64,000 nucleotides of DNA from Hydractinia symbiolongicarpus (GCF_029227915.1 NC_079885.1:15883001-15947000); one strand, 5' to 3'; positions 22,085 to 34,596 are shown, counted from the first letter of the stretch. Notes: a model not told the origin generated them from the sequence alone. Numbers and translations are program-made.

Positions 22085-22534
22085 ATTGACTTTTTCACGT
22101 TACATTATTTATCATTACGACTGTAACGTATCTTTTTTAGGCAATAGCCGCTGAGTAAATCAAGTAAGGGACGTGATTAGAAGTTTCTTTCACTTCAAAA
22201 CGGCTACGATCTAGCAGCAATAAATGCGCCACGACGCAAATGAATGAATTACGAGCGTCAGACAAAGAAAATGGCGATGTAGTTAATTTGCTAAATAACT
22301 TTGTCATATGAAAATTAAGTCTGAAAGTACCCTAGATTGCCTTCGTTGTAACTTTTTACCGGAAATCTTAAAGCGCATGGTTGTCGTAATTTATGGATAG
22401 CGCTTGAAATGAGCTTTCAAATGCACATAAACACGACCTATTTCGGATGATCCAGTCAAGAAATATGACCTTTAAAGTTTAAACCATTTTCGATGTAATG
22501 TGCTAATAAATCGTAGATATCTGCCCGTTTGTTT

Positions 22535-22653
22535 GTCTACGACCATACCACGATGAACACACCTGTTCTCGTCCGATCACGGAAGTTACGCATCGTCGGG
22601 CCGGGATAGTACTTGGATGGGGGACCGCCTCGGAACTCCCGGTGTTGTAGGCT
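22535..22653 (+). rRNA. 5S rRNA, copy 40 (A55C, G97C, C112T)
   Basis: Twin of copy 19, with A box and C box changes retained after duplication. Confidence 0.94.
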
Positions 22654-23103
22654 ATTGACTTTTTCACGTTACATTATTTATCATTACGACTATGACATAT
22701 CTTTTTTACGCAATAGCCGCTGAGTAAATCAAGTAAGGGACGTGATTAGAAGTTTCTTTCCATTCAAAACGGCTACAATCTTGCTGCAATAAATGCGCCA
22801 TGTCGCAAATGAATGGATTACGAGCGTCAGACAAAGAAAATGGCGATGTAGTTACTTTGCTAATTAACTTTGCCATATGAAAATTATGTCTGAAAGTACC
22901 CTAGATTTCCTTCGTTGGAACTTTTTACCGGAAATCTTAAAGCGCATGGTTGTCGTAATTTATGGATAGCGCTTGAAATGAGCTTTCCAATGCACACAAA
23001 CACGACCTATTTCGGATGATCCAGTCAAGAAATATGACCTTCAAAGTTTAAACAATTTTCGATGTAATGTGCTAATAAATCGTAGATATCTGCCCGTTTG
23101 TTT

Positions 23104-23222
23104 GTCTACGACCATACCACGATGAACACACCTGTTCTCGTCCGATCACGGAAGTTACGCATCGTCGGGCCGGGATAGTACTTGGATGGGGGACCGCCTG
23201 GGAACTCCCGGTGTCGTAGGCT
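23104..23222 (+). rRNA. 5S rRNA, copy 41 (A55C)
   Basis: Twin of copy 20; the A box substitution is the only difference from the majority. Confidence 0.96.
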
Positions 23223-23672
23223 ATTGACTTTTTCACGTTACATTATTTATCATTACGACTGTGACATATCTTTTTTACGCAATAGCCGCTGAGTAAATCA
23301 AGTAAGGGACGTGATTAGAAGTTTCTTTCCATTCAAAACGGCTACAATCTTGCTGCAATAAATGCGCCAAGTCGCAAATGAATGGATTACGAGCGTCAGA
23401 CAAAGAAAATGGCGATGTAGTTACTTTGCTAATTAACTTTGCCATATGAAAATTAAGTCTGAAAGTACCCTAGATTTCCTTCGTTGGAACTTTTTACCGG
23501 AAATCTTAAAGCGCATGGTTGTCGTACCGAATCGATAGCGCTTAAAAAGAGCTTTCAAATGCACATAAACACGACCTATTTCGGATGATCCAGTCAAGAA
23601 ATATGACCTTTAAAGTTTGAACCATTTTTGATGTAATGTGCTAATAAATCGTAGATATCTGCCCGTTTGTTT

Positions 23673-23791
23673 GTGTACGACCATACCACGACAAACACAC
23701 CTGTTCTCGTCCGATCACGGAAGTTAAGCATCGTCGGGCCGGGATAGTACTTGGATGGGGGACCGCCTGGGAACTCCCGGTGTCGTAGGCT
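23673..23791 (+). rRNA. 5S rRNA, copy 42 (C3G, T20C, G21A)
   Basis: Twin of copy 21, with uncompensated mismatches in helices I and II. The next spacer has the seven-T run. Confidence 0.94.
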
Positions 23792-24241
23792 ATTGACTTT
23801 TTCACGTTACATTATTTATCATTACGACTGTGACGTATCTTTTTTTCGCAATAGCCGCTTTGTAAATCAAGTAAGGGACTTGATTAGAAGTTTCTTTCCC
23901 TTCAAAACGGCTACGATCTGGCTGCAATAAATGCGCCACGACGCAAATGAATGAATTACGAGCGTCAGACAAAGAAAATGGCGATGTAGTTAATTTGCTA
24001 AATAACTTTGTCATATGAAAATTAAGTCTGAAAGTACCCTAGATTGCCTTCGTTGTAACTTTTTACCGGAAATCTTAAAGCGCATGGTTGTCGTAATTTA
24101 TGGATAGCGCTTGAAATGAGCTTTCAAATGCACATAAACACGACCTATTTCGGATGATCCAGTCAAGAAATATGACCTTTAAAGTTTAAACAATTTTCGA
24201 TGTAATGTGCTAATAAATCGTAGATATCTGCCCGTTTGTTT

Positions 24242-24360
24242 GTCTACGACCATACCACGATGAACACACCTGTTCTCGTCCGATCACGGAAGTTACGCAT
24301 CGTCGCGCCGGGATAGTACTTGGATGGGGGACCGCCTGGGAACTCCCGGTGTCGTAGGCT
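24242..24360 (+). rRNA. 5S rRNA, copy 43 (A55C, G65C)
   Basis: Positional twin of copy 22, but without G75T and T80A and with G65C at the base of helix II (C14-G65). The two diverged after duplication or by conversion. Confidence 0.94.
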
Positions 24361-24810
24361 ATTGACTTTTTCACGTTACATTATTTATCATTACGACTGT
24401 GACATATCTTTTTTACGCAATAGCCGCTGAGTAAATCAAGTAAGGGACGTGATTAGAAGTTTCTTTCCATTCAAAACGGCTACAATCTTGCTGCAATAAA
24501 TGCGCCATGTCGCAAATGAATGGATTACGAGCGTCAGACAAAGAAAATGGCGATGTAGTTACTTTGCTAATTAACTTTGCCATATGAAAATTAAGTCTGA
24601 AAGTACCCTAGATTTCCTTCGTTGGAACTTTTTACCGGAAATCTTAAAGCGCATGGTTGTCGTACCGAATCGATAGCGCTTAAAAAGAGCTTTCAAATGC
24701 ACATAAACACGACCTATTTCGGATGATCCACTCAAGAAATATGACCTTTAAAGTTTGAACCATTTTCGATGTAATGTGCTAATAAATCGTAGATATCTGC
24801 CCGTTTGTTT

Positions 24811-24929
24811 GTCTACGACCATACCACGATGAACACACCTGTTCTCGTCCGATCACGGAAGTTAAGAATCGTCGGGCCGGGATAGTACTTGGATGGGGGA
24901 CCACCTGGGAACTCCCGGTGTCGTAGGCT
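24811..24929 (+). rRNA. 5S rRNA, copy 44 (C57A, G93A)
   Basis: Twin of copy 24 plus C57A, which breaks G21-C57 in helix II at the edge of the A box. The flank before it joins copy 23-type and copy 24-type spacer, marking the missing unit. Confidence 0.94.
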
Positions 24930-25379
24930 ATTGAATTTTTCACGTTACATTATTTATCATTACGACTGTGACATATCTTTTTTACGCAATAGCCGCTGAG
25001 TAAATCAAGTAAGGGACGTTATTAGAAGTTTCTTTCCCTTCAAAACGGCTACGATCTGGCTGCAATAAATGCGCCACGTCGCAAATCAATGGATTACGAG
25101 CGTCAGACAAAGAAAATGGCGAAGTAGTTAATTTGCTAATTAACTTTGTCATATGAAAATTAAGTCTGAAAGTACCCTAGATTGCCTTCGTTGGAACTTT
25201 TTACCGAAAATCTTAAAGCGCATGGTTGTCGTAATTAATGATTAGCGCTTGAAATGAGCTTTCAAATGCACATAAACACGACCTATTTCGGATGATCCAG
25301 TCAAGAAATATGACCTTTAAAGTTTGAACCATTTTCGATGTAATGTGCTAATAAATCGTAGATATCTGCCCGTTTGTTT

Positions 25380-25498
25380 GTCTAAGACCATACCACGATG
25401 AACACACCTGTTCTCGTCCGATCACGGAAGTTAAGCATCGTCGGGCCGGGATAGTACTTGGATGGGGGACCGCCTGGGAACTCCCGGTGTCGTAGGCT
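25380..25498 (+). rRNA. 5S rRNA, copy 45 (C6A)
   Basis: Twin of copy 25; helix I mismatch at position 6. Confidence 0.96.
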
Positions 25499-25948
25499 AT
25501 TGACTTTTTCACGTTACATTATTTATCATTACGACTGAGACGTATCTTTTTTAGGCAATAGCCGCTGAGTAAATCAAGTAAGGGACGTGATTAGAAGTTT
25601 CTTTCCCTTCAAAACGGCTACGATCTGGCAGCAATAAATGCGCCACGTCGCAAATGAATGGATTACGAGCGTCAGACAAAGAAATTGGCGATGTAGTTAA
25701 TTTGCTAATTAACTTTGTCATATGAAAATTAAGTCTGAAAGTACCCTAGATTGCCTTCGTTGGAACTTTTTACCGGAAATCATAAAGCGCATTATTGTTA
25801 AAAAGAATCGATAGCGCTTAAAAGGAGCTGTCAAATGCACATAAACACGACCTATTTCGAATGATCCAGTCAAGAAATATGACCTTTAAAGTTTGAACCA
25901 TTTTCGATGTAATGTGCTAATAAATCGTAGATATCTGCCCGTTTGTTT

Positions 25949-26067
25949 GTCTACGACCATACCACGATGAACACACCTGTTCTCGTCCGATCACGGAAGT
26001 TAAGCATCGTCGGGTCGGGATAGTACTTGGATGGGGCACCGCCTGGGATCTCCCGGTGTCGTAGGCT
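25949..26067 (+). rRNA. 5S rRNA, copy 46 (C67T, G89C, A101T; broken T5)
   Basis: Twin of copy 26, with TATTT after the gene. Confidence 0.93.
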
Positions 26068-26516
26068 ATTGACTATTTCACGTTACATTATTTATCATTA
26101 CGACTGTGACGTATCTTTTTTACGCAATAGCCGCTGAGTAAATCAAGTAAGGGACGTGATTAGAAGTAGCTTTCCCTTAAAACGGCTACAATCTGGCAGC
26201 AATAAATGCGCCACGTCGCAAATGAATGGATTACGAGCGTCAGACAAAGAAATTGGCGATGTAGTTAATTTGCTAATTAACTTTGTCATATGAAAATTAA
26301 GTCTGAAAGTACCCTAGATTGCCTTCGTTGGAACTTTTTACCGGAAATCATAAAGCGCATTATTGTTAAAAAGAATCGATAGCGCTTAAAAGGAGCTGTC
26401 AAATGCACATAAACACGACCTATTTCGAATGATCCAGTCAAGAAATATGACCTTTAAAGTTTGAACCATTTTCGATGTAATGTGCTAATAAATCGTAGAT
26501 ATCTGCCCGTTTTTTT

Positions 26517-26635
26517 GTCTACGACCATACCACGATGAACACACCTGTTCTCGTCCGATCACGGAAGTTAAGCATCGTCGGGTCGGGATAGTACTTGGAT
26601 GGGGCACCGCCTGGGATCTCCCGGTGTCGTAGGCT
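26517..26635 (+). rRNA. 5S rRNA, copy 47 (C67T, G89C, A101T; broken T5)
   Basis: Twin of copy 27 without its G88C, and with the same seven-T run immediately before the gene. TATTT follows the gene. Confidence 0.93.
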
Positions 26636-27084
26636 ATTGACTATTTCACGTTACATTATTTATCATTACGACTGTGACGTATCTTTTTTACGCAATAGCC
26701 GCTGAGTAAATCAAGTAAGGGACGTGATTAGAAGTAGCTTTCCCTTAAAACGGCTACAATCTTGCTGCAATAAATGCGCCACGTCGCAAATAAATGGATT
26801 ACGAGCGTCAGACAAAGAAAATGGCGATGTAGTTACTTTGCTAATTAACTTTGTCATATGAAAATTAAGTCTGAAAGTACCCTAGATTTCCTTCGTTGGA
26901 ACTTTTTACCGGAAATCGTAAAGACCATGGTTGTCGTAATTAATGGATAGCGCTTGAAATGAGCTTTCAAATGCACATAAACACGACCTATTTCGGATAA
27001 TCCAGTCAAGAAATATGACCTTTAAAGTTTGAACCATTTTCGATGTAATGTGCTAATAAATCGTAGATATCTGCCCGTTTGTTT

Positions 27085-27203
27085 GTCTACGACCATACCA
27101 CGATGAACACACCTGTTCTCGTCCGATCACGGAAGTTAAGCATCGTCGGGCCGGGATAGTAATTGGATGGAGGACCGCCTGGGAACTCCCGGTGTCGTAG
27201 GCT
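27085..27203 (+). rRNA. 5S rRNA, copy 48 (C78A, G87A)
   Basis: Twin of copy 28; helix IV outer pair and loop D changed. T5 intact. Confidence 0.95.
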
Positions 27204-27653
27204 ATTGACTTTTTCACGTTACATTATTTATCATTACGACTGTGACGTATCTTTTTTACGCAATAGCCGCTGAGTAAATCAAGAAAGAGACATGATTAGA
27301 AGTTGCTTTCCCTTCAAAACGGCTACGATCTGGCAGCAATAAATGCGCCAAGTCGCAAATGAATGGATTACGAGCGTCAGACAAAGAAAATGGCGATGTA
27401 GTTAATTTGCTAATTAACTTTGTCATATGAAAATTAAGTCTGAAAGTACCCTAGATTGCCTTCGTTGGAAATTTTTACCGGAAATCTTAAAGCGCATGGT
27501 TGTCGTAATTAATGGAAAGCGCTTGAAATGAGCTTTCAAATGCACATAAACACGACCTATTTCGGATAATCCAGTGAAGAAATATGACCTTTAAAGTTTA
27601 AACCATTTTCGATGTAATGTGCTAATAAATCGTAGATATCTGCCCGTTTGTTT

Positions 27654-27772
27654 GTCTACGACCATACCACGATGAACACACCTGTTCTCGTCCGATCACG
27701 GAAGTTACGCATCGTCGGGCCGGGATAGTACTTGGATGGGGGACCGGCTGGGAACTCCCGGTGTCGTAGGCT
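27654..27772 (+). rRNA. 5S rRNA, copy 49 (A55C, C94G)
   Basis: Twin of copy 29, with both A box and C box altered. Confidence 0.94.
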
Positions 27773-28221
27773 ATTGACTTTTTCACGTTACATTATTTAT
27801 CATTACGACTGTGACATATCTTTTTTACGCAATAGCCGCTGAGTAAATCAAGTAAGGGACGTGATTAGAAGTTTCTTTCCATTCAAAACGGCTACAATCT
27901 TGCTGCAATAAATGCGCCATGTCGCAAATGAATGGATTACGAGCGTCAGACAAAGAAAATGGCGATGTAGTTACTTTGCTAATTAACTTTGCCATATGAA
28001 AATTAAGTCTGAAAGTACCCTAGATTTCCTTCGTTGGAACTTTTTACCGGAAATCTTAAAGCGCATGGTTGTCGTACCGAATCGATAGCGCTTAAAAAGA
28101 GCTTTCAAATGCACATAAACACGACCTATTTCGGATGATCCAGTCAAGAAATATGACCTTTAAAGTTTGAACCATTTTTGATGTAATGTGCTAATAAATC
28201 GTAGATGTCTGCCCTTTGTTT

Positions 28222-28340
28222 GTGTACGACCATACCACGACAAACACACCTGTTCTCGTCCGATCACGGAAGTTAAGCATCGTCGCGCCGGGATAGTACT
28301 TGGATGGGGGACCGCCTGGGAACTCCCGGTGTCGTAGGCT
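28222..28340 (+). rRNA. 5S rRNA, copy 50 (C3G, T20C, G21A, G65C)
   Basis: Twin of copy 30 plus G65C, so helices I and II carry four changes. The flank lost one base (GCCCTTTG), giving a 568-bp interval. Confidence 0.92.
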
Positions 28341-28789
28341 ATTGACTTTTTCACGTTACATTCTTTATCATTACGACTGTGACGTATCTTTTTTAGGCAA
28401 TAGCCGCTGAGTAAATCAAGTAAGGGACGTGATAAGAAGTTTTTTCCCTTCAAAACGGCTACGATCTGGCAGCAATAAATGCGCCACGTCGCAAATGAAT
28501 GGATTACGAGCGTCAGACAAAAAAAATGGCGATGTAGTTAATTTGCTAATTAACTTTGTCATATGAAAATTAAGTCTGAAAGTACCCTAGATTTCCTTCG
28601 TTGGAACTTTTTACCGGAAATCATAAAGCGCATTATTGTTGACAAGAATCGATAGCGCTTAAAAAGAGCTGTCAAATGCACATAAACACGACCTATTTCG
28701 AATGATCCAGTCAAAAAATATGACCTTTAAAGTTTGAACCATTTTCGATGTAATGTGCTAATAAATCGTAGATATCTGCCCGTTTGTTT

Positions 28790-28908
28790 GTCTAAGACCA
28801 TACCACGATGAACACACCTGTTCTCGTCCGATCACGGAAGTTAAGCATCGTCGGGCCGGGATAGTACTTGGATGGGGGACCGCCTGGGAACTCCCGGTGT
28901 CGTAGGCT
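28790..28908 (+). rRNA. 5S rRNA, copy 51 (C6A)
   Basis: Twin of copy 31, preceded by the same 1-bp-short GAAGTTTTTTCCC spacer. Confidence 0.96.
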
Positions 28909-29358
28909 ATTGACTTTTTCACGTTACATTATTTATCATTACGACTGAGACGTATCTTTTTTAGGCAATTGCCGCTGAGTAAATCAAGTAAGGGACGTGA
29001 TTAGAAGTTTCTTTCCCTTCAAAACGGCTACGATCTGGCAGCAATAAATGCGCCACGTCGCAAATGAATGGATTACGAGCGTCAGACAAAGAAATTGGCG
29101 ATGTAGTTAATTTGCTAATTAACTTTGTCATATGAAAATTAAGTCTGAAAGTACCCTAGATTGCCTTCGTTGGAACTTTTTACCGGAAATCATAAAGCGC
29201 ATTATTGTTAAAAAGAATCGATAGCGCTTAAAAGGAGCTGTCAAATGCACATAAACACGACCTATTTCGAATGATCCAGTCAAGAAATATGACCTTTAAA
29301 GTTTGAACCATTTTCGATGTAATGTGCTAATAAATCGTAGATATCTGCCCGTTTGTTT

Positions 29359-29477
29359 GTCTACGACCATACCACGATGAACACACCTGTTCTCGTCCGA
29401 TCACGGAAGTTAAGCATCGTCGGGTCGGGATAGTACTTGGATGGGGCACCGCCTGGGATCTCCCGGTGTCGTAGGCT
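29359..29477 (+). rRNA. 5S rRNA, copy 52 (C67T, G89C, A101T; broken T5)
   Basis: Twin of copy 32, with TATTT after the gene. Confidence 0.93.
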
Positions 29478-29926
29478 ATTGACTATTTCACGTTACATTA
29501 TTTATCATTACGACTGTGACGTATCTTTTTTACGCAATAGCCGCTGAGTAAATCAAGTAAGGGACGTGATTAGAAGTAGCTTTCCCTTAAAACGGCTACA
29601 ATCTGGCAGCAATAAATGCGCCACGTCGCAAATGAATGGATTACGAGCGTCAGACAAAGAAATTGGCGATGTAGTTAATTTGCTAATTAACTTTGTCATA
29701 TGAAAATTAAGTTTGAAAGTACCCTAGATTGCCTTCGTTGGAACTTTTTACCGGAAATCATAAAGCGCATTATTGTTAAAAAGAATCGATAGCGCTTAAA
29801 AGGAGCTGTCAAATGCACATAAACACGACCTATTTCGAATGATCCAGTCAAGAAATATGACCTTTAAAGTTTGAACCATTTTCGATGTAATGTGCTAATA
29901 AATCGTAGATATCTGCCCGTTTGTTT

Positions 29927-30045
29927 GTCTACGACCATACCACGATGAACACACCTGTTCTCGTCCGATCACGGAAGTTAAGCATCGTCGGGTCGGGATA
30001 GTACTTGGATGGGGCACCGCCTGGGATCTCCCGGTGTCGTAGGCT
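29927..30045 (+). rRNA. 5S rRNA, copy 53 (C67T, G89C, A101T; broken T5)
   Basis: Twin of copy 33 but without G107A. TATTT follows the gene. Confidence 0.93.
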
Positions 30046-30494
30046 ATTGACTATTTCACGTTACATTATTTATCATTACGACTGTGACGTATCTTTTTTA
30101 CGCAATAGCCGCTGAGTAAATCAAGTAAGGGACGTGATTAGAAGTAGCTTTCCCTTAAAACGGCTACAATCTTGCTGCAATAAATGCGCCACGTCGCAAA
30201 TAAATGGATTACGAGCGTCAGACAAAGAAAATGGCGATGTAGTTACTTTGCTAATTAACTTTGTCATATGAAAATTAAGTCTGAAAGTACCCTAGATTTC
30301 CTTCGTTGGAAATTTTTACCGGAAATCTTAAAGACCATGGTTGTCGTAATTAATGGATAGCGCTTGAAATGAGCTTTCAAATGCACATAAACACGACCTA
30401 TTTCGGATAATCCAGTCAAGAAATATGACCTTTAAAGTTTGAACCATTTTCGATGTAATGTGCTAATAAATCGTAGATATCTGCCCGTTTGTTT

Positions 30495-30613
30495 GTCTAC
30501 GACCATACCACGATGAACACACCTGTTCTCGTCCGATCACGGAAGTTAAGCATCGTCGGGCCGGGATAGTAATTGGATGGAGGACCGCCTGGGAACTCCC
30601 GGTGTCGTAGGCT
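30495..30613 (+). rRNA. 5S rRNA, copy 54 (C78A, G87A)
   Basis: Twin of copy 34; last member of this family in the window. Confidence 0.95.
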
Positions 30614-31063
30614 ATTGACTTTTTCACGTTACATTATTTATCATTACGACTGTGACGTATCTTTTTTACGCAATAGCCGCTGAGTAAATCAAGAAAGAGA
30701 CATGATTAGAAGTTGCTTTCCCTTCAAAACGGCTACGATCTGGCAGCAATAAATGCGCCAAGTCGCAAATGAATGGATTACGAGCGTCAGACAAAGAAAA
30801 TGGCGATGTAGTTAATTTGCTAATTAACTTTGTCATATGAAAATTAAGTCTGAAAGTACCCTAGATTGCCTTCGTTGGAAATTTTCACCGGAAATCTTAA
30901 AGCGCATGGTTGTCGTAATTAATGGAAAGCGCTTGAAATGAGCTTTCAAATGCACATAAACACGACCTATTTCGGATAATCCAGTGAAGAAATATGACCT
31001 TTAAAGTTTAAACCATTTTCGATGTAATGTGCTAATAAATCGTAGATATCTGCCCGTTTGTTT

Positions 31064-31182
31064 GTCTACGACCATACCACGATGAACACACCTGTTCTCG
31101 TCCGATCACGGAAGTTAAGCATCGTCGGGCCGGGATAGTACTTGGATGGGGGACCGCCTGGGAACTCCCGGTGTCGTAGGCT
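31064..31182 (+). rRNA. 5S rRNA, copy 55 (majority sequence)
   Basis: Exact majority sequence, twin of copy 35, with type II flank. Confidence 0.98.
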
Positions 31183-31632
31183 ATTGACTTTTTCACGTTA
31201 CATTATTTATCATTACGCCTGTGACGTATCTTTTTTACGCACTAGCCGCTGAGTAAATCAAGAAAGAGACATGATTAGAAGTTTCTTTACCTTCAAAACG
31301 GCTACGATCTGGCAGCGATAAATGCGCCACGTCGCAAATGAATGGATTACGAGCGTCAGACAAAGAAAATGGCGATGTAGTTAATTTGCTAATTAACTTT
31401 GTCATATGAAAATTAAGTCTGAAAGTACCCTAGATTGCCATCGTTGGAACTTTTTACCGGAAATCATAAAGCGCATTATTGTTAAAAAGAATCGATAGCG
31501 CTTAAAAAGAGCTTTCAAATACACATAAACACGACCTATTTCGGATGATCCAGTCAAGAAATATGACCTTTAAAGTTTGAACCATTTTCGATGTAATGTG
31601 GTAATAAATCGTAGATATCTGCCCGTTTGTTT

Positions 31633-31751
31633 GTCTACGACCATACCACGATGAACACACCTGTTCTCGTCCGATCACGGAAGTTAAGCATCGTCGGGCC
31701 GGGATAGTACTTGGATGGGGGACCGCCTGGGAACTCCCGGTGTCGTAGGCT
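31633..31751 (+). rRNA. 5S rRNA, copy 56 (majority sequence)
   Basis: Exact majority sequence. It differs from its twin copy 36 only at position 89. The flank has GTGGTAATAAAT. Confidence 0.98.
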
Positions 31752-32201
31752 ATTGACTTTTTCACGTTACATTATTTATCATTACGACTGTGACGTATCT
31801 TTTTTAGGCAATAACCGCTGAGTAAATCAAGTAAGGGACGTGATTAGAAGTTTCTTTTACTTCAAAACGGCTACGATCTGGCAGCAATAAATGCGCCACG
31901 TCGCAAATGAATGGATTACGAGCGTCACACAAAGAAAATGGCGATGTAGTTACTTTGCTAATTAACTTTGTCATATGAAAATTAAGTCTGAAAGTACCCT
32001 AGATTGCCTTCGTTGGAACTTTTTACCGGAAATCATAAACCGCATTATTGTTGACAAGAGTCGATAGCGCTTAAAAAGAGCTGTCAAATGCACATAAACA
32101 CGACCTATTTCGGATGATCCAGTCAAGAAATATGACCTTTAAAGTTTGAACCATTTTCGATGTAATGTGGTAATAAATCGTAGATATCTGCCCGTTTGTT
32201 T

Positions 32202-32320
32202 GTCTACGACCATACCACGATGAACACACCTGTTCTCGTCCGATCACGAAAGTTAAGCATCGTCGGGCCGGGATAGTACTTGGATAGGGGACCGCCTGGG
32301 AACTCCCGGTGTCGTAGGCT
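32202..32320 (+). rRNA. 5S rRNA, copy 57 (G48A, G85A)
   Basis: G48A weakens helix III and G85A breaks G85-C92 of helix IV in the C box. First member of the G85A group. The large A/B match stops just upstream of this gene. Confidence 0.95.
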
Positions 32321-32770
32321 ATTGACTTTTTCACGTTACATTATTTATCATTACGACTGTGACGTATCTTTTTTAGGCAATAGCCGCTGAGTAAATCAAG
32401 TAAGGGACGTGATTAGAAGTTTCTTTCACTTCAAAACGGCTACGATCTGGCAGCAATAAATGCGCCACGTCGCAAATGAATGGATTACGAACGTCAGACA
32501 AAGAAAATGGCGATGTAATTAATTTGCTAATTAACTTTGTCATATGAAAATTAAGTCTGAAAGTACCCTAGATTGCCATCGTTGGAACTTTTTACCGGAA
32601 ATCATAAAGCGCATTATTGTTAAAAAGAATCGATAGCGCTTAAAAAGAGCTTTCAAATGCACATAAACACGACCTATTTCGGATGATCCAGTCAAGAAAT
32701 ATGACCTTTAAAGTTTGAGCCATTTTCGATGTAATGTGGTAATAAATCGTAGATATCTGCCCGTTTGTTT

Positions 32771-32889
32771 GTCTACGACCATACCACGATGAACACACCT
32801 GTTCTCGTCCGATCAAGGAAGATAAGCATCGTCGGGCCGGGATAGTACTTGGATGGGGGACCGCCTGGGAACTCCCGGTGTCGTAGGCT
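32771..32889 (+). rRNA. 5S rRNA, copy 58 (C46A, T52A)
   Basis: C46A lies in helix III, and T52A changes GTTAAGC to GATAAGC in the A box. T52A recurs in copies 63, 64, 99, 102 and 106. Confidence 0.95.
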
Positions 32890-33339
32890 ATTGACTTTTT
32901 CACGTTACATTATTGATCATTACGACTGTGACGTATATTTTTTAGGCAATAGCCGCTGAGTAAATCAAGTAAGGGACGTGATTAGAAGTTTCTTTCACTT
33001 CAAAACGGCTACGATCTGGCAGCAATAAATGCGCCACGTCGCAAATGAATGGATTACGAGCGTCACACAAAGAAAATGGCGATGTAGTTACTTTGCTAAT
33101 TAACTTTGTCATATGAAAATTAAGTCTGAAAGTACCCTAGATTGCCTTCGTTGGAACTTTTTACCGGAAATCATAAAGCGCATTATTGGTGACAAGAATC
33201 GATAGCGCTTAAAAAGAGCTTTCAAATGCACATAAACACGACCTATTTCGGATGATCCAGTCAAGAAATATGACCTTTAAAGTTTAAACCATTTTCGATG
33301 TAATGTGCTAATAAATCGTAGATATCTGCCCGTTTGTTT

Positions 33340-33458
33340 GTCTACGACCATACCACGATGAACACACCTGTTCTCGTCCGATCACGGAAGTTAAGCATCG
33401 TCGGGTCGGGATAGTACTTGGATGGGGCACCGCCTGGGATCTTCCGGTGTCGTAGGCT
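33340..33458 (+). rRNA. 5S rRNA, copy 59 (C67T, G89C, A101T, C104T; broken T5)
   Basis: Terminator-broken family with added C104T, a G71-U104 wobble. It shares this set with copy 66, seven units (3983 bp) downstream. TATTT follows the gene. Confidence 0.92.
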
Positions 33459-33908
33459 ATTGACTATTTCACGTTACATTATTTATCATTACGACTGTGA
33501 CGTATCTTTTTTACGCACTAGCCGCTGAGTAAATCAAGTAAGGGACGTGATTAGCAGTTGCTTTCCCTTCAAAACGGCTACAATCTTGGTGCAATAAATG
33601 CGCCACGTCGCAAATAAATGGATTACGAGCGTCAGACAAAGAAAATGGCGATGTAGTTACTTTGCTAATTAACTTTGTCATATGAAAATTAAGTCTGAAA
33701 GTACCCTAGATTGCCTTCGTTGGAACTTTTTACCGGAAATCATAAAGCGCATTATTGTTGACAAGAATCGATAGCGCTTAAAAAGAGCTGTCAAATGCAC
33801 ATAAACACGACCTATTTCGGATGATCCAGTCAAGAAATATGACCTTTAAAGTTTGAACCATTTTCGATGTAATGTGCTAATAAATCGTAGATATCTGCCC
33901 GTTTGTTT

Positions 33909-34027
33909 GTCTACGACCATACCACGATGAACACACCTGTTCTCGTCCGATCACGAAAGTTAAGCATCGTCGCGCCGGGATAGTACTTGGATAGGGGACC
34001 GCCTGGGAACTCCCGGTGACGTAGGCT
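33909..34027 (+). rRNA. 5S rRNA, copy 60 (G48A, G65C, G85A, T111A)
   Basis: Four changes hit four helices: III (G48A), II base (G65C), IV (G85A) and I (T111A, A8-A111). One of the most altered copies, probably not functional as RNA. Confidence 0.91.
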
Positions 34028-34477
34028 ATTGACTTTTTCACGTTACATTATTTATCATTACGACTGTGACGTATCTTTTTTAGGCAATAGCCGCTGAGTA
34101 AATCAAGTAAGGGACGTGATTAGAAGTTTCTTTCACTTCAAAACGGCTAAGATCTGGCAGCGATAAATGCGCCACGTCGCAAATGAATGGATTATGAACG
34201 TCAGACAAAGAAAATGGCGATGTAGTTAATTTGCTAATTAACTTTGTCATATGAAAATTAAGTCTGAAAGTACCCTAGATTGCCATGGTTGGAACTTTTT
34301 ACCGGAAATCATAAAGCGCATTATTGGTAAAAAGAATCGATAGCGCTTAAAAAGAGCTTTCAAATGCACATAAACACGACCTATTTCGGATGATCCAGTC
34401 AAGAAATATGACCTTTAAAGTTTGAACCATTTTCGATGTAATGTGCTAATAAATCGTAGATATCTGCCCGTTTGTTT

Positions 34478-34596
34478 GTCTACGACCATACCACGATGAA
34501 CACACCTGTTCTCGTCCGATCACGGAAGTTAAGCATCGTCGGGCCGGGATAGTACTTGGATGTGGGACCGCCTGGGAACTCCCAGTGTCGTAGGCT
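34478..34596 (+). rRNA. 5S rRNA, copy 61 (G86T, G107A)
   Basis: G86T breaks G86-C91 closing loop D in the C box; G107A makes C68-A107 in helix V. T5 intact. Confidence 0.95.

Larger units (their letters stand above)
20816..32190. repeat. Large array segment B (copies 37-56)
   Basis: Second pass of segment A. Pairing continues through copy 56 and its downstream spacer (both carry TCTTTTACTTC and AAACCGCATTATTG). It stops just before copy 57, where A continues with copy 37 sequence and B with copy 57. Boundaries are approximate. Confidence 0.8.
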
